Notes: generated by a model from the letters alone, not told the origin. Positions 41,049 through 53,700 are shown, counted from the stretch's first letter. The stretch: DNA of 64,000 bases from Pleodorina starrii (GCA_030267565.1 BRXU01000003.1:6733001-6797000), one strand, 5' to 3'. Numbers and translations are program-made.

Positions 41049-41108
41049 ATTTAGTGGGGCCCCGCCCTTTTTCCGGCTTCAAGGAAGCCGACACCAACCC
41101 CTTGTCCG
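41049..41108 (-). repeat. Dispersed GC-rich repeat, copy 2
   Basis: This is the reverse complement of the block at 20800-20866: TGGGGCCCCGCCCTTTTTCC, then GGCTTCAAGGAAGCC and CCCCTTGTCC. The two copies lie 20 kb apart on either side of the transposon nest. Confidence 0.7.
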
Positions 41109-41390
41109 TAGAAACGCTCCGTAGACTCTCAATAAATGCAGCTTACTTTGGGTCGCCGTTACCTTCGTAATATGCGGTTAAATTGAACTCCGTAGAAACT
41201 CTCCGTAGACTCTCAGGGACTCTCCGTAAATGCAGCTTTGGGTTGCCGTCACCTCCGTAATGTGCGGTTTATTTTCCGTAAAAACTATTAAGCTTCGCGT
41301 AGTCGCTCTCCGTAAATGCAGTTTTGGGGTTGCCGACTCCTCCGTAAAATGCGGCGGTTTCCGTAAGTGGCTCCGTAATTTCGTCGTCAC
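41106..41390. repeat. Tandem repeat, about three degenerate copies of 80-90 bp
   Basis: Each copy runs from CCGTAGAAAC or a related start through TCTCCGTAAATGCAG and TTTGGGTTGCCG to CTCCGTAATATGCGG. Copies begin near 41106, 41193 and 41276, the third being the most diverged. Confidence 0.65.
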
Positions 41391-41520
41391 CGGATTGGGA
41401 GACTCAACGAAGAGTGTTCTATGGTGTGTTTTACCCCCAGAGTGCTCCCCGCTCAGACTCCTGCGAAAACTTGTTGCGCTGTCACTTTTGGGCAGGGAGG
41501 GTAGTTACGGGTTGTTACAA

Positions 41521-43097
41521 GTGAGACACTAAATATCCGTTCCCCATACATACACTCGTTCTCGTCACACACAGGCACAGCAGGCACGCACATACTTCCA
41601 TGCTTCACATCGTATCCAAGCACCAGCAGCTCATTTACGTACTTCTGTACGACCGCCGCCGTGATATGCGCGCGCCACACGCAGCTACGTCAGCATTACG
41701 CCAGCATCATATCATTTTAATTTACCATCTCAGATGTATGCCTGTCATCACGCACGATTAAAGGTAACTGATAACTGATAACAACGAACGAACCGGAACC
41801 ACGGCAAAAATTAGACTTACGTGCGTTCGTGCACATACATACATGCAATCATACAAGCAAGCCGGCAGCAGGCAGGCAGCAGGTACCCAAGAACCCAACC
41901 ATCATCACCAGACGCAATGGCGGGATCTATCTGCTGCGGCGTTCGTTAGTTCAGGGCCCTGATCCCTGCTGCTGCTTGATTGGGGTCTTCCTTACTTGCT
42001 GAGTCTCGATACCGGTAGATCGAGCGAACAGCACGGCGGGGCCCCGCGCGGGGCAACCGACGTGCTGCCCCGCCGGCGGGACTGGGTGCCGCCCGTTGCG
42101 CACCTCCCGGCGATCCGCAGGTTGTTCGATCGCCCACCGGAAGCCCGCATGCATACGTACGTTCAAGTTCATTGCTTGCGCTCGCGCGCTCCCGCCTATC
42201 TACCTAACCCTGCCGCCTCGCTCCATCATCTTGCAGCAGCAGCACCAACGAACGAATAATCATGTTGAGTGATAACGAATGATAAACGAACTAGGTCGTC
42301 CATCGGTGCAGGTATGAGAAAGCTAGATAGATAGAGAAACAGATGGATAAATTCTTTTTAATATCAGCAGAAAGATCACGCGTGCGGCGCACTCGCGCGT
42401 GCAAGAGGTAGATAGATCATTATAGCCTGTTATAGCGATAACCAGCAGCAGCAGCTAGCGCGCGGTCAAGCAAGTGGACGGACGGACGTGGCGGCGGTTT
42501 GTACGGGGTTTACGTAACCGGAGGACGGGGCGGAGGTTACGTAGGCAGCGGCGCGACGGCGGCAGTAGTTATATGCATGTGTGACATATATACATCTGCT
42601 GCCCTCCCTGCCAAGCAGCCAGCAGCAGCCAGCCATCCAGCGATACTTGTCCCATCCCCTGCCCCGCAATGCCTGCTATCTCGTCCCAAAACATACATGC
42701 GTGTACACACACGCATACACGCACAAGCCGGCGAAGGGCGCAAACCAGCAGGTACGTAGCTAGGCGAAACCACGCACACGTACGTACGCATGCATACCAC
42801 CCACCAGTCATCAGCGCCCCGCCCGCGCCGCCTCTGTCCCTTCGCTACTCGCTATTCGTTTTCCTTATAATTTACCTACCGCCGGTCAGCAGCGTGATTT
42901 AGCTACCCAGCCTGACATGTACAGGTAGGTGGGTGGGTGGATGGGTGGGTGGGTCCAACCTACCAACCAAGCTTGCTCATCGCCGCATCCGCTCCCACGC
43001 AGTACCGTCAAACCCCCTCAACAAACGAAACACACCGGCCCAGCCATGCACAACCGCGCGTCGTCCCACAGCGCAGCGCAGCGCAGCCCGTCGTCCC

Positions 43098-43147
<50 letters not shown>

Positions 43148-44876
43148 TGTCGGACGGATGGAAACGCAGCAGCAGCTTCGTTACTTCCTCTCTCCTTTCA
43201 GGTAACAGCCAAACGCATGCGGGATGCAGCTGCAGCTTTCTCAAATTAATAATATATAGACAATTGACGGCTAGCAGCCACGCATTCCCGTCCGTCGAAT
43301 CCCAGACATGCAACTACGTATTACGTGAAGCGAGCAGCGGGCTCGCCCCGCCTGCCTGCTGCTGTACCCTGCCTGCTGCCCCCAGGGTCGCGCGGATTCA
43401 TCCTGCACGCGGGCAAGTAAGTAAGCACATGCACCTCGCCTGCCGCCTGAGGGAGCGAGCGAGCACGCAACACACATCAATAAGTAAGGGTCGGCCTCTA
43501 CGACTCGATCGTCGCTTTCCGTCGCTTCTCATCCCATTTAGCCAATCGTGCGTGTCGGATACGTACGTATGGTACGTATGCGGGACCCGCCCGCCCGCCA
43601 TCCACATGAAGTTATATTACGAGGCCACACACACAATAATAAGAGCCTACTTCGTTCTCAGCATGCAGGTAGACAGCAGTAAACTCCCTCCTGAGAACAC
43701 AAGCCGCCGGCAGTTGACCGATCTGCAATGGATTGATCGAGCGCGCGCGCGTGGGCTTCGTTCGTTCCACCCTAGCATCAGCGCAGCTATCTAGCGAGCG
43801 GCAAGCGCGCGCTAGCTCGCGCGCGCGCCGCAGTCGCGCACAAGCAACCAGTCCATCTGCAGTAATACCATCCTCCTCAAGCCAGCGATAGATCACGCAG
43901 ACGGCCTCGCTCCGTTACCCCTTCTCCTCTGCGTTTTGGAAAATGCAACCTTCGTTAACAATGAAGCTCCAATGATAGATGGTACCGCAACACGGCCGCA
44001 AATAATCTAATATAATCAATCCGTTGTCGTAACCAGCAGCAGCCGCGTACCAAGTAAGAGCAGCCGGGTACATACGTGCGCCTCCGTCCGGTCAACGAAG
44101 CAACCAACAGGCAGCAGCCTCGCGGCCGCACGGCAGCCTCGCTCGCTGCTGCACGCGCACCGACGCATACATGCAAAGTCGAACCCGCACTGCGAAAATG
44201 TGTTATATGCTGTTCTTCAACAATAACTTCCGCAGCTTACTAACAATTACTTCCGCAGCGTTTTGCCTGCTTGAAACGTCCCTGCTGTCCGTCCGTCGCT
44301 CAATCGTCGCTCCATGTATGCAAACGTTAACACGCACGCCGGCGCGCACATACAGCGGATAGATGGCTGGATCGATCGATCGATGCGCGCTCGCTCGCCC
44401 CGCCACATACATACATGCAAACTTGACTGCTCCACAATACCACATACACGTGCCAAGCAAGACATTACCATACGTACGTAGGGAAGCAAGAAAAATTGAA
44501 ATGATGCACCCACTTTGCCCTCCCTGCTGGCTCCCTCTGGCCCTAATAAGTAGAAGCGCCCAGCATGCACGCACGTCTCTACCTGCCGCCCACCATCTTT
44601 TCGTCTCCCCTCAACGCACCGCGACCATGCTCTGAGCTTTTGTTTTTCAGACGCTTCGTTGGACCGCCGCCGCCGTCGCCGTGCGTGAGGTCACGACCCA
44701 ACCGCCAATCCAATCCAATGGCCATGCAGCAGCGCGGGCCGCGGCCAAGTACCGAACCACACCGAGCTCTTGCTGCTTGCTTCAAGATGATGCACGCACG
44801 CCCACCCAACCATCCCAGCGACCCCAACGCGCAAGCCAACACGCACACGTGCGTAGGCTTACCGACTGTAAATCCA
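41521..44876. other. Non-coding region with simple repeats, downstream of the CMGC kinase
   Basis: This is rich in GTAC/ACATAC words and short A/T-rich tracts. Many frames are open only by chance. It contains the 3' region of the minus-strand kinase, but no TGTAA signal was found close to its stop. No transposon protein or RNA gene was recognized. Confidence 0.35.
43099..43146. repeat. (CAG)16 microsatellite
   Basis: Sixteen uninterrupted CAG triplets lie outside any gene I can support. All three frames across it are open, but none shows conserved sequence. Confidence 0.9.
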
Positions 44877-47800
44877 CTAGGCAATCGACCAGCGTCGCTG
44901 TGGCAGCCAGCAGGGCCAGTCGCCGCCGTCAGCCGCGAGGTCGCAAAGTTCCCGTAACAGGTCCGGCGGGTCGCCCTGCCACAACCCTGTTGCCGCTGCC
45001 GCTGGCGGCGGCGGCGCTGCCGTGCCCCGCTGCTGCTGCTGCACGGCCGGCGGCGGCGCGCCGCCGTCCCACCAGCAAAGCGGCGTGCGCTCGCAGGGCA
45101 AGTTATCATCAAGCCACACGGCGGCGGCGGGGGGGCCGCCGTCATCAGCGGTCGCTGCAGCGACGGCGGCCGCCACCACAACCGCCGCCGGCGACCGGCG
45201 GACACTCCCTGCTGCTGCGGCCTCATCAGTCTCCGTGACGCTGTCCCTTATTACCTTCGCCGCCGCCGAGGGGGCCGCCTTGCACGACTGCTCGTGCTGC
45301 CTTGCATCGACGCTAGCGGCGGTGACGAAGGCGGCGGCGGCGATGGTTGCAGCGGCGGCGGCGCCCCCGCCGTCGTTGGTCACCTGCTGCTTGGCCGTCA
45401 CCATCGCCGTATCATCTAGACCCGGTGGCCTCCGGAAGTCGATAACGCAACGCGGCACAAACGCGGCCGCCGCGGCAGGCCCGGCGGCGGCGTACCCCGA
45501 CCAGCCGCCACCGCCGTCGCCGCCAAAGTCGCCCTCGGGCAGGGCTTGCGCGTGGTCGGGCTGAAGGCAGCAGCGGTCCTCACCAGTCTCCTCGACCACC
45601 TCAGCTTCGTCACCAAATGGCAGGAAAATTATCGGCGTGAAATCCGCGAAGCCCGCCTTTGACCGTTGCGACGGCGGTGGCGCAGCCGCGGGTGCAGCCC
45701 CGCCGCCGCACCGTGGTGGTCTCACCACCGCCGCCGCCGCCGCCGCGGCGGGAGCCGCCGCGGTTCCAGGGGCGCGGCGCCCTGACTCGCAGTTTCGGAG
45801 CGCCGTCGGGGACGCCGCCGGCGCCAGCATGTGCCCCGAATCGTTGCCGTACAGCAGCAGGGCCGCCTCCAGCTCCGTCCCGGCGATCAGATCTGGCACG
45901 TCGGCAAAGTACGGCGATCTCAGGATCTTTGCCGCCGTGACGCGGTCGTTGGGGTCTATTCGGAGGCAGGACTCCAACAGCCAGACCAGATGGACGAGGT
46001 CGCTACCGGCGGGGCCGCCGTCGTCGTCGTCGGCAGCGGCAGCAGCGGAGAGCTTACTTAACAGGAAGCCGTAGGGATCGAAGGGAGGAAGGCTGCAGGC
46101 GAGCGGGCGGGCGGGCGGGGTTACAGTTGGCTCATGCGTACCTCGGCAGCTAACGATGACGCATTGGGGGAAGGTGACGAACGACAGAGATAGAGGAATA
46201 ACAGTACGTGTGTGCGTGCGTGTGTGCGTGCGTGCGTCCGCAGGGTGGAGTGACACCTCTGTGGTTTCGTGTTTCAAAGCAGTCACACTACTGCCGTACT
46301 GTATGTAAGGTTGCACCTCACTGCCGTACTTGCCCGCAGAATCTCATGATCTGTAGGAGTTGGTCGGCATGCGAGCTGCCCGGAAGCAGCGCCGTGCCCA
46401 TGGCCAGCTCGGCCACCGTACAACCGTACGACCACACGTCTGCGAGCGACGGCAGGGAAATGTCGGTCAGCATCTGTCAGCAGCTCAGCATGATGACGTT
46501 GATGACGTGACGGAAACCGCTGCTGGAGAGGTCAGTTGCGCCAATAGGCGCCAATCGATTTGCCCGCACCCATGTATGTATGCATGCCGCTCAATTGCCG
46601 CTGCATGCCGGAAAGGATTAAAAAAATAAAAATAATGATGAACGAATGTTCTGCCATTCTCAAGCGAGCAGACCGGACGCGCCACCCTGCGCCACAACGT
46701 TGCTTAATTAGTAGACTTCTCTTACTTGACTCTACACGCCCCTGGCGGTCGAAGAACAGTCCTTGCATCCTTATTAATAATGATTAAATTCTTATCATTA
46801 GATTTTAAATAAACAAAAATAGAATTCATAATTTTTTTATTATTCAAACATTAATCATCCGCGCGTGTTCTGCGATCCATCGGCAAGCGCAGGTCTGCAC
46901 CGCCGCGCACAGTCCTGATGCCGCAAGAAACGCCTTCTGACATCGATCTCCCCAACAGACATGGCAGACGCGCACACGCACTGCGATCCGCTCTCTCATC
47001 GGTGCTAGCTTCCCCACCTAACCCCAATACACACACAGTCACACACCGACACACGCGCGTTCCATCCATCGCTCACCTGCGGCGCAGCCGCACTGACTGC
47101 CCGCGAGCACCTCGGGCGCCTGATACCACCGGGAGGCGATGGCGGCCTGCTTAGCCTGGGGCTGGGGCTGGGTGGGAGGCGACGCGGGCCGGGAGACGTT
47201 GGCGCCCCGGGACGGGTGCCGGAGGAACCTGACATGGGGACGGAGGGGGCAGTATGTAGTAATTGGGTGGGGGCAGGAAGGAACGCGGAGAGATGCGAAG
47301 GCAGGAAGGGAGATAGAGAGACGGTGGAAGAAAATGGAAGGGAAAGCAAAGCATAGGTGCCGTGCGTACGTGCGTGATGGCGGGCGGGCGGGCGGGCGGG
47401 CGGGGAGGATTTACTTGACAGGAAACAATCAAGGTGTCGGCGGGGGGCCACGGGGAGGGAAGTGCTGGATCCTGGTTTGAGGGAATGTGCGACGCGAGAG
47501 ACCTTGCATGCGCAAATGAACCAAGCGCGTCACAATCTGAGGCTTCTGAGCGCCTGCTGCTGCCTGGCAGACCATTCGTGCCGTATGTACATACCTGGCC
47601 GAGCCAAAGTCGGCCAGTTTGAGCACTCCCATGTCGTCCAGCAACACATTGGCGGGGCGGACGTCGCAGTGGGCAATCTGCGTGCGAGGGAAACGAAGAG
47701 CGCGGGTGGGTCAGGGTTTTAGGGTACAGCAGGTTCGTGGGTTCTGCACCTGGGTTACCGACCGGAAGGACTCGCGCGCGCGCCGGGTGAAGGTCTGCCG

Positions 47801-49916
47801 CACACATACACATACCGGTACATACACATACACATACACACATACACGCACATACACGCACAGCCTATATCCCATGCCGTATGGCACCGTACCTTCTTAT
47901 CGTGCAGGTGCGCCAGCGCCCGTGCCAGCTGCCACGCCATCAGTTTCACCTCCGGGCCGGCTAGGGCCCCGCCGCCGCCGCCACCACCACAGCCGCTGAC
48001 ATCGCCGCACATGGCGCTGACGCGGCTGCGGCAAGCAGCAGCAGCAGCAGCAGCGCCGGCGGCATCGCCGTCGTCGTGTCCAGTCCAAGCCTCAGCCGCG
48101 TGATCCCACCGCCGCCGGCACCGGAGCTCCGAAGCCAGAGACCTGTCGGTACGACAGGGGCAGTCGCCAGGCGGGCAGACAGCAGCATCAGGATCAAAAT
48201 ACCGGTACCGTAACGCGTTGGTGCGTGGTCCGCAAGTAAAGTGGGCGGGCCAGGCATTGAGGGAGGCCCAGCAGCAGCAGGGGGCAGCAACCCCTGTAAC
48301 GGCAGCAGGTGGAGGTGCAACCCTAAAACCCTAAAACCCCAAAACCCTAAGTACCCAGGTAAAGATAGTCAGCTGCGCATCCCCACCCACCCACCCACCC
48401 ACCCACCCACCCACCCACCCACCCACCCACCCACCCACCCACCCACACCCACCCACCCACCCACCCACCCACCCACCCACCCACCCACCCACCCACCCAC
48501 CCACCCACCCACCCACCCACCCACCCACCCAAACCCACCTGGGGACAGCCTCCATAACCAGGTGGGGCCGCCGACTGGCGCTGAAGAAGCTCCCCAGCAG
48601 GCGCACCACGTTGGGATGTGGCTGGGCGGCGGACAGCACAGCCGCCTCGTGATCGAGGAGCTGGGCGCCCTGCGAGACACCGACCGACCGACACACGATC
48701 GAGGTGGCGGGCAATGAGGTGCGGCGCCAGGTGCGGCGGCGGCGCTGTGCGCGTTCGAGCCGGGTCGGAAGTGGCCGCTTGGTCGCGCGGTCGTCTCAAC
48801 ACGCACGATAAATGAACCGTTATATCTCCCTCGGGGGGAGGAGAGAGAGAGAGAGAGGAAGTGCGTGTATGGTCTGGGAGGGTTGGGACTTGCTTGTGTT
48901 TGGTGCTTGCTTGTTGGTGTGTACGTGTTTTTGAGTGTGGTGCACAGAAGGTTCACTTCGTATGTTTGCCTGCACAAAACCCTTGGGAAACTCTCCCTCA
49001 TGTTTGACGTCGGGAAAAAAGCAAAGGCCTCCTCCCCCCCTGGAGCTGAGCCAAGCCGCTTAGCTGGGCTGAAGCTACATACTACACAGCCCCGAACGAA
49101 GTGTGGGCGTCTGCCAGACGCGTGAGGATTGGATGAGAGCCACCTCGCTCAGCGTCGTTCCCTCGACTTTAAACTTTTCTCCTTAGCCGGCGTCAGCTTT
49201 GTTGTTCGGTTACTAGATTGGCGGTTCGTTGTGACCGCCACCATGCATGCCTCCGCCATCCATGCCTCGCCCACCTGTGCGCCCTTCAGGCTGTCGTGGA
49301 AGCGTTTGACTGCTACCAGGTTGCCGGCGACATTTCCTGTTGTTAGCTCTGCATCACCGCCAGTAGCCTCTGTGCGGCACAAAATGACGGTTGCTGAGGA
49401 GCCCGACCCCAACAGTCGGACGGACTTGTACTGCGAGCGGGGCAGCGTTTGGAAAGGATCTCGTCACACGTTTTGAATAAATCGCACATGCATGAAGTCG
49501 TGAGCGAAGCCTCGGGTGCCTCCGTGCCAAGTTAGCCGATTGTCGGGTCGGTTAGGTTACGAAGCATTCATCGTAATTGCGATGCGGATTGATGTGATAA
49601 AGGTTAATGGCAGATGACTCTGAGCATTGTAATATGCGGGCTGTTCACATGGCAAAAGAGCGTGGTCGGACGAGAGCCCTTGCCGTTGGTTCACACTTGT
49701 CCCTGTTTTTCAGCGGACACGGTGAAACGTATTAAATTACAGGTGTGCGCCCTACAAATAAGGTCTACAAGTAATTTTGTTAATTAGGCTGCTGGAGCAC
49801 CAAGCAGCGGTGCTTGGGGGCGGAATCGCCTTCGAAGGAGGCGCTCGGCTGATGTTGCTGCTCCTTTCGCAAAGAAACGCCAAAATCATATGGCTTACCT
49901 GGCAGCGAAGTGTCAT
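44877..49916 (-). CDS. CMGC-type (CDKL-like) protein kinase with altered catalytic loop
   Basis: Eight exons read on the minus strand: 49916-49899, 49430-49275, 48669-48539, 48142-47893, 47677-47595, 47228-47077, 46439-46322 and 46092-44877. All phases agree and give 707 residues. Exon 1 (six codons, donor GTAAGC) is the least certain. The domain has a loop LGSGSSATV (13-21), Lys48 in VAVKRF, PHPNVVRLLGSFF, MEAVPRSLASELR, a catalytic loop HCDVRPANVLL (188-198), DFGSAR (208-213), SRWYQAPEVL and DVWSYGCTVAELAMG. It ends with LRIDPNDRVTAAKILRSPYF. The APE/DVWS-GC pattern and the DPNDRxTA-xxL end are CMGC-like. His-Cys-Asp replaces HRD, and Arg192 replaces the usual Lys. Insertions rich in Gly/Asp/Ala precede the catalytic loop, and about 300 Ala/Pro/Gly-rich residues follow the domain. 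Confidence 0.75.
47795..47868. repeat. CACATA microsatellite in a kinase intron
   Basis: A CACATACACATA-type simple repeat lies in the intron between exons 4 and 5 of the CMGC kinase gene. Confidence 0.8.
48319..48350. repeat. Interstitial telomere-type repeat CCCTAAAA in a kinase intron
   Basis: Four near-copies of CCCTAAAA, one changed to CCCCAAAA, lie in the intron between exons 3 and 4. The Chlamydomonas telomere repeat is TTTTAGGG, its complement. Confidence 0.75.
48381..48535. repeat. (CCCA)n microsatellite in a kinase intron
   Basis: About 37 CCCA units with one interruption near 48445 directly follow the exon 3 donor. On the coding strand they read GGGTGGGT, with many G-runs that could form a quadruplex in DNA or pre-mRNA. 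Confidence 0.9.
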
Positions 49917-50611
49917 GATCACCAGAGGTCGCACGAACTCCACAACAGAGTAGCGACACCTCACACCTATTTCACGAATCCTAACGTATCGGCAATATAT
50001 CACAATTGCAAGGTTTCAATCAGGTACGCATAGTAATAATGTCATGGGGCTTTATATATTCGAGAAATGGATGGTATGGAAGCTATCGGTTCTTAGTGTT
50101 CGACGCAGACCGTCTCGTACAGCCGCAGTGGCCCTGTCGTTCCGTGGCCGGGTTATAATCCTTAGTAATTTGAGACGCAAGTCATTATTCGAGGTAACAA
50201 TTTTGGGGTACGTGTGAGATACCAACGCGGGGTTACGTCTTTGACCGTCGTTGGCGCCCGTAGCAGCGTTGGGGACGACAGAGCGCGACAAATGTACGAA
50301 ATGCTGTTTGCCTGAGTACAGGTTTCAACCCTGAAGTCGACAGTTGGTCATTACCGCGACAGCGTTCTTATTGTGCAGAGATACGCGATGGATTCGACCC
50401 GCAGCCCATAGCATTGGAATGGCATAGTTGGCTCTTCGGATGGATAACATTCACACACGATTAGTCTAGGCAAACGCGCAAGCCTTCTAAAGCCGACTAC
50501 ATCAACGCGCCTCGGTCCGCTCGCACGATTTGCGAAGGAGAATAAAATGCATCTTAAAACAGGTAATATTTGTGTTTTTTATGTGAGATCTCCACAGGCC
50601 CCAGCAGAGAA
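49917..50611. other. Region between the CMGC kinase and a possible small gene
   Basis: This is AT-richer non-coding sequence with the kinase promoter. The frame upstream of the chosen kinase start stays open to 50003, so the true start could be a little farther upstream. Confidence 0.35.
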
Positions 50612-50779
50612 ATGACGAAGGTAATGTCGCACTCGACGCCCGACACGGACGACGGACGACTCCCGTCTTTTTCTACGACGCTAGTGCTGCTTCTACGGGT
50701 GGCGCTTCTGCTGTTCTACAATGCGCTGGTCCGGTTCCTCGAAAGCCAATCGCAGGAAACGCAAGCACGACCCCAGTGA
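50612..50779 (+). CDS. Possible small single-pass membrane protein (55 residues)
   Basis: I recognize no family. The ATG opens a frame with an acidic N-terminus (STPDTDDGR), a hydrophobic segment (TTLVLLLRVALLLFYNALV, about residues 21-39) and a polar tail ending TQARPQ, then TGA. A TGTAA signal lies about 45 nt after the stop (50823), as expected for an algal transcript. Codon use is not clearly biased. A 35-nt segment just upstream could be read as an intron, but it is too short to trust. It may be a real small gene or a chance ORF. Confidence 0.35.
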   Translation: MTKVMSHSTPDTDDGRLPSFSTTLVLLLRVALLLFYNALVRFLESQSQETQARPQ

Positions 50780-53700
50780 TGGCCTCAAGCGTTCATTGCG
50801 AGGACTCAGCGAGGACTGGTTCTGTAAAGGGCTTTCCGGCTTTCCGGCCGTGAAGAATGCACACCGAACAACGCCGTCTGGCGATGCGGAATGATCGTCG
50901 AGGCAGCCAGCTGTCGCCGTCCACGGCGCGGCTCTAGACGATCGACAGGCTTCGACCCTGTCCCTGTCGTACGGAACCCTGGAATCTGATATTATTTGCT
51001 TGCCCTGGAATCTTACTAGATTATTTGCGTGGCCCTGGCGCGATTGGTCCAGTCCGCTGTACCACAGTTCGGCGCTTCCGCCGAATTTTCAACAGGCCTC
51101 TTTACATGCCGGCATCATCATTGCCAGCCAGCCGTCCATACATTCTTATGCCAGCCAGCCAGGAGAACACGCGCGCGCCAGCAGCGCGCACCTCCTTCCG
51201 CTAAAAAAGTCCTTTACAGAGACATCACCAAGCAGCATATTTGTCAAAGGAACAGCGAATTGGACCGTCGGCTTGCTCCGTAACAGAGTCAAATGATTAA
51301 AAAGCTAAACATACACACACACAAGCGATCAAGTCAGCGGCCGCGCCCTCAAAAACACAAATGCGGGATGTGTCAGGATGGCGCGCCGGATGCCCCCTCA
51401 AGACCGGTCAGGACGGACAGACGCACAAAAACAGACGGCTGCGCATCAGGGTAAGGTGTGAGCAGTTGCCAGCCAAGATATGGTACCGTACCCGTACTAC
51501 ACACCCAGGCGCGGCACGCACACACATGTACACACATGTAAAACACACGAGCGCAGGCAGACGCGCGCTAAAAAGCTGGAACGGCGCAAAGCAGCTCCTG
51601 CGGAAGCGGACGGCGCTCTGGGCTGCGAGAAAAGCACGCCACGGCCGCCACGCCCCGCAACCCGCCGCGGCCCTACCCGCACGTCCAACGAACTGAGTCC
51701 ATGTCGCAAAGAACGGTACGGTAAAACACGCACACCGAAATCGTTCCACCCACATCACATCCCATAAACCAGTGAAAAGGCGGGCGGGACGCAGTTGCCT
51801 GGCGGCGGCGGCTCGACGCCGCCGCCACAGCCGCGGGTCTGACGCAGGTGCGGCACACGCCAGATTGCCACAAAATCGCGTCTCTCCGACCGTCCAAGTC
51901 GCGCAGAGCAGGCTTGTCTCGCCCAGCCTGCAAACGCGGCCGCAGTCACGTCCACAATCCCTGTACCCCCCAACAACCCATCTACAGCGGGGAAAAGGGC
52001 CAGGGAGGCTGCGCTGGCAGCGTTCGCGGCGTTGCCGCTTCAGTTCGCCAAGCCCGGCGGCGCCAGCGCCGTTTGATGCCACTCGCAGCTGCGTCCGGGA
52101 ATCACCTCTGCCCCCTCTTGCTGTCGAGTACCGTATGCCCGGCTCTGCACCCCTCGAACAAGCAACCTGCTCAGCCGACCTCGGTTCCCCCATGGGCGTG
52201 AGACACGCGCGGATCCCAACCAACGCACAGTCACGTCAAGTGACCTCTTACGTAGTAGAGACAAGCTGGTAAACGTAAGCACGTGAATACACGCGGACAG
52301 ACAGACAGACACACACACTACGCACACACGCACATCCCCATGGGGATGGACCCGTTGCGGATGACGCGTGTGGCCGCAGCCCACGAAACCACACATGGAG
52401 ACGGAGGCCGCTGGCGGGCCGTCCTCTCCGCGTAGAATGCAACTTCCCCTCCGCAATCGTTTTCCTTCAAGAGCCGCGCGGAGGAACCCGCGCCACGGAG
52501 ACCAAAAACCACCTTCCCAAAAGCCGCCACCGTGACAGCATTCCGCCAAACATGAAGGCTGGCGCCGAGGGGCCGCAGGCGCGCCTGATGTCCGGTGCCC
52601 GCGCGCTGCGAGGCCGGCCGCCAGGGGCCGCCAAGGCCCCAGCAAGCCGCCGGCAGCAGCAGCAGCCGCCAGGCAGGGCTGCCAGCGCCACAAACAGAGT
52701 GGCATGCACGGCATCGGCAGGCGCGGCCCCGAAGCCCCCACGATCCGAAAGCCGCAAAGCATCGCCCTAATCCCAAACCCCCTCACGCCAAGCCCGCTCA
52801 GGTCGCGGGGGCGCTAGGCTAGCGCATACGGCGTGGCACGCAAATGAGAGTCGCATGTACAGGTCCCTTTGGGGCGATTACGGGGTTGAGTGTATTCGTG
52901 CTATTGGGCAGGCGCCGAGGATAGGCGACGGAGCACTGCCGCGCCCCTTCACGCCGTCACGACCCCCCCCCGCTCAAAGCTCAATCCACGCCGCCATCGG
53001 AGGTCCAGTTATTAGCAGGTGCGGCAAGCCGAATCTTGCAACACGCACATACAAAACATACCTGTGAAACCCAAAAAAAACAACAGACGGCCGGCTGGCA
53101 AGGGGCGTCTCCCATGTCCCCAGCGTTTCAACAGGCGCACGGGCAGTGAACGCGCGGCGGTCAGGAAGTCTACCGGCCCTTTCGGCGGGGATGCGACGGA
53201 AAGCCTGGTTTGTAGCAACAATTCAGGCAGGCAGGCAGACAGGCAGGCAGGCCAGCGGAGGCGCCCACCCCCCAAAAGCTCCTCATTACCGTACTGCGAT
53301 GTACATACGTGCGCGGGAAACACACATACACACACAGGAACCGCACCCTCATCGCCTTCTCGCCGGTTTCCACAACATTATCCGCACCCAGGGGCGTAGG
53401 GGTGTCCTACCCCTTCCCCCTCTAAATGCGCAGGCCTTACCGTTCTCCTGGATGCATATTCCCCAGAGGCCCAACGAAGAGCCCCCGGCCATAGTTCTCA
53501 TTCGCAGCTACGAGCCCCGCGGCCACCACCGCTGCCCGCACACACATGCAAGACACCGCATCAACGCGCACCCTCCCGCGACAACATGGCAGGATGGATC
53601 GCAGCGGAGGGCTGCCACCCACCCACACAACCACCCACACACCCGCCCACACACACATACACACACATACACACAACCCCCCCTTCGCGGCCGCTCCTCG

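Larger units (their letters stand above)
39385..41520. repeat. Repeat-rich spacer after the LINE
   Basis: No gene is recognized. Around 39670-39760 a segment with GGGTCGCCGT...GATATGCGGTT and a GGGGCCCC...GGGGCCCC inverted repeat resembles the repeats at 41100-41390. A block of about 75 bp (GCAGGCATTTC...ACGCCCTCGCCGC) occurs at about 40768 and about 40949. Confidence 0.5.

Noticed and set aside
43008..43313. Poly-Gln, poly-Ser or poly-Cys ORFs over the CAG repeat
   Set aside because: All frames through a CAG repeat stay open automatically. There is no flanking coding evidence.
51408..52786. Overlapping long frames of 250-270 residues on the minus strand
   Set aside because: They are Arg/Ala/Gly/Cys-rich with no motif, splice context or consistent neighbour frame. 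They are probably chance ORFs in GC-rich DNA.
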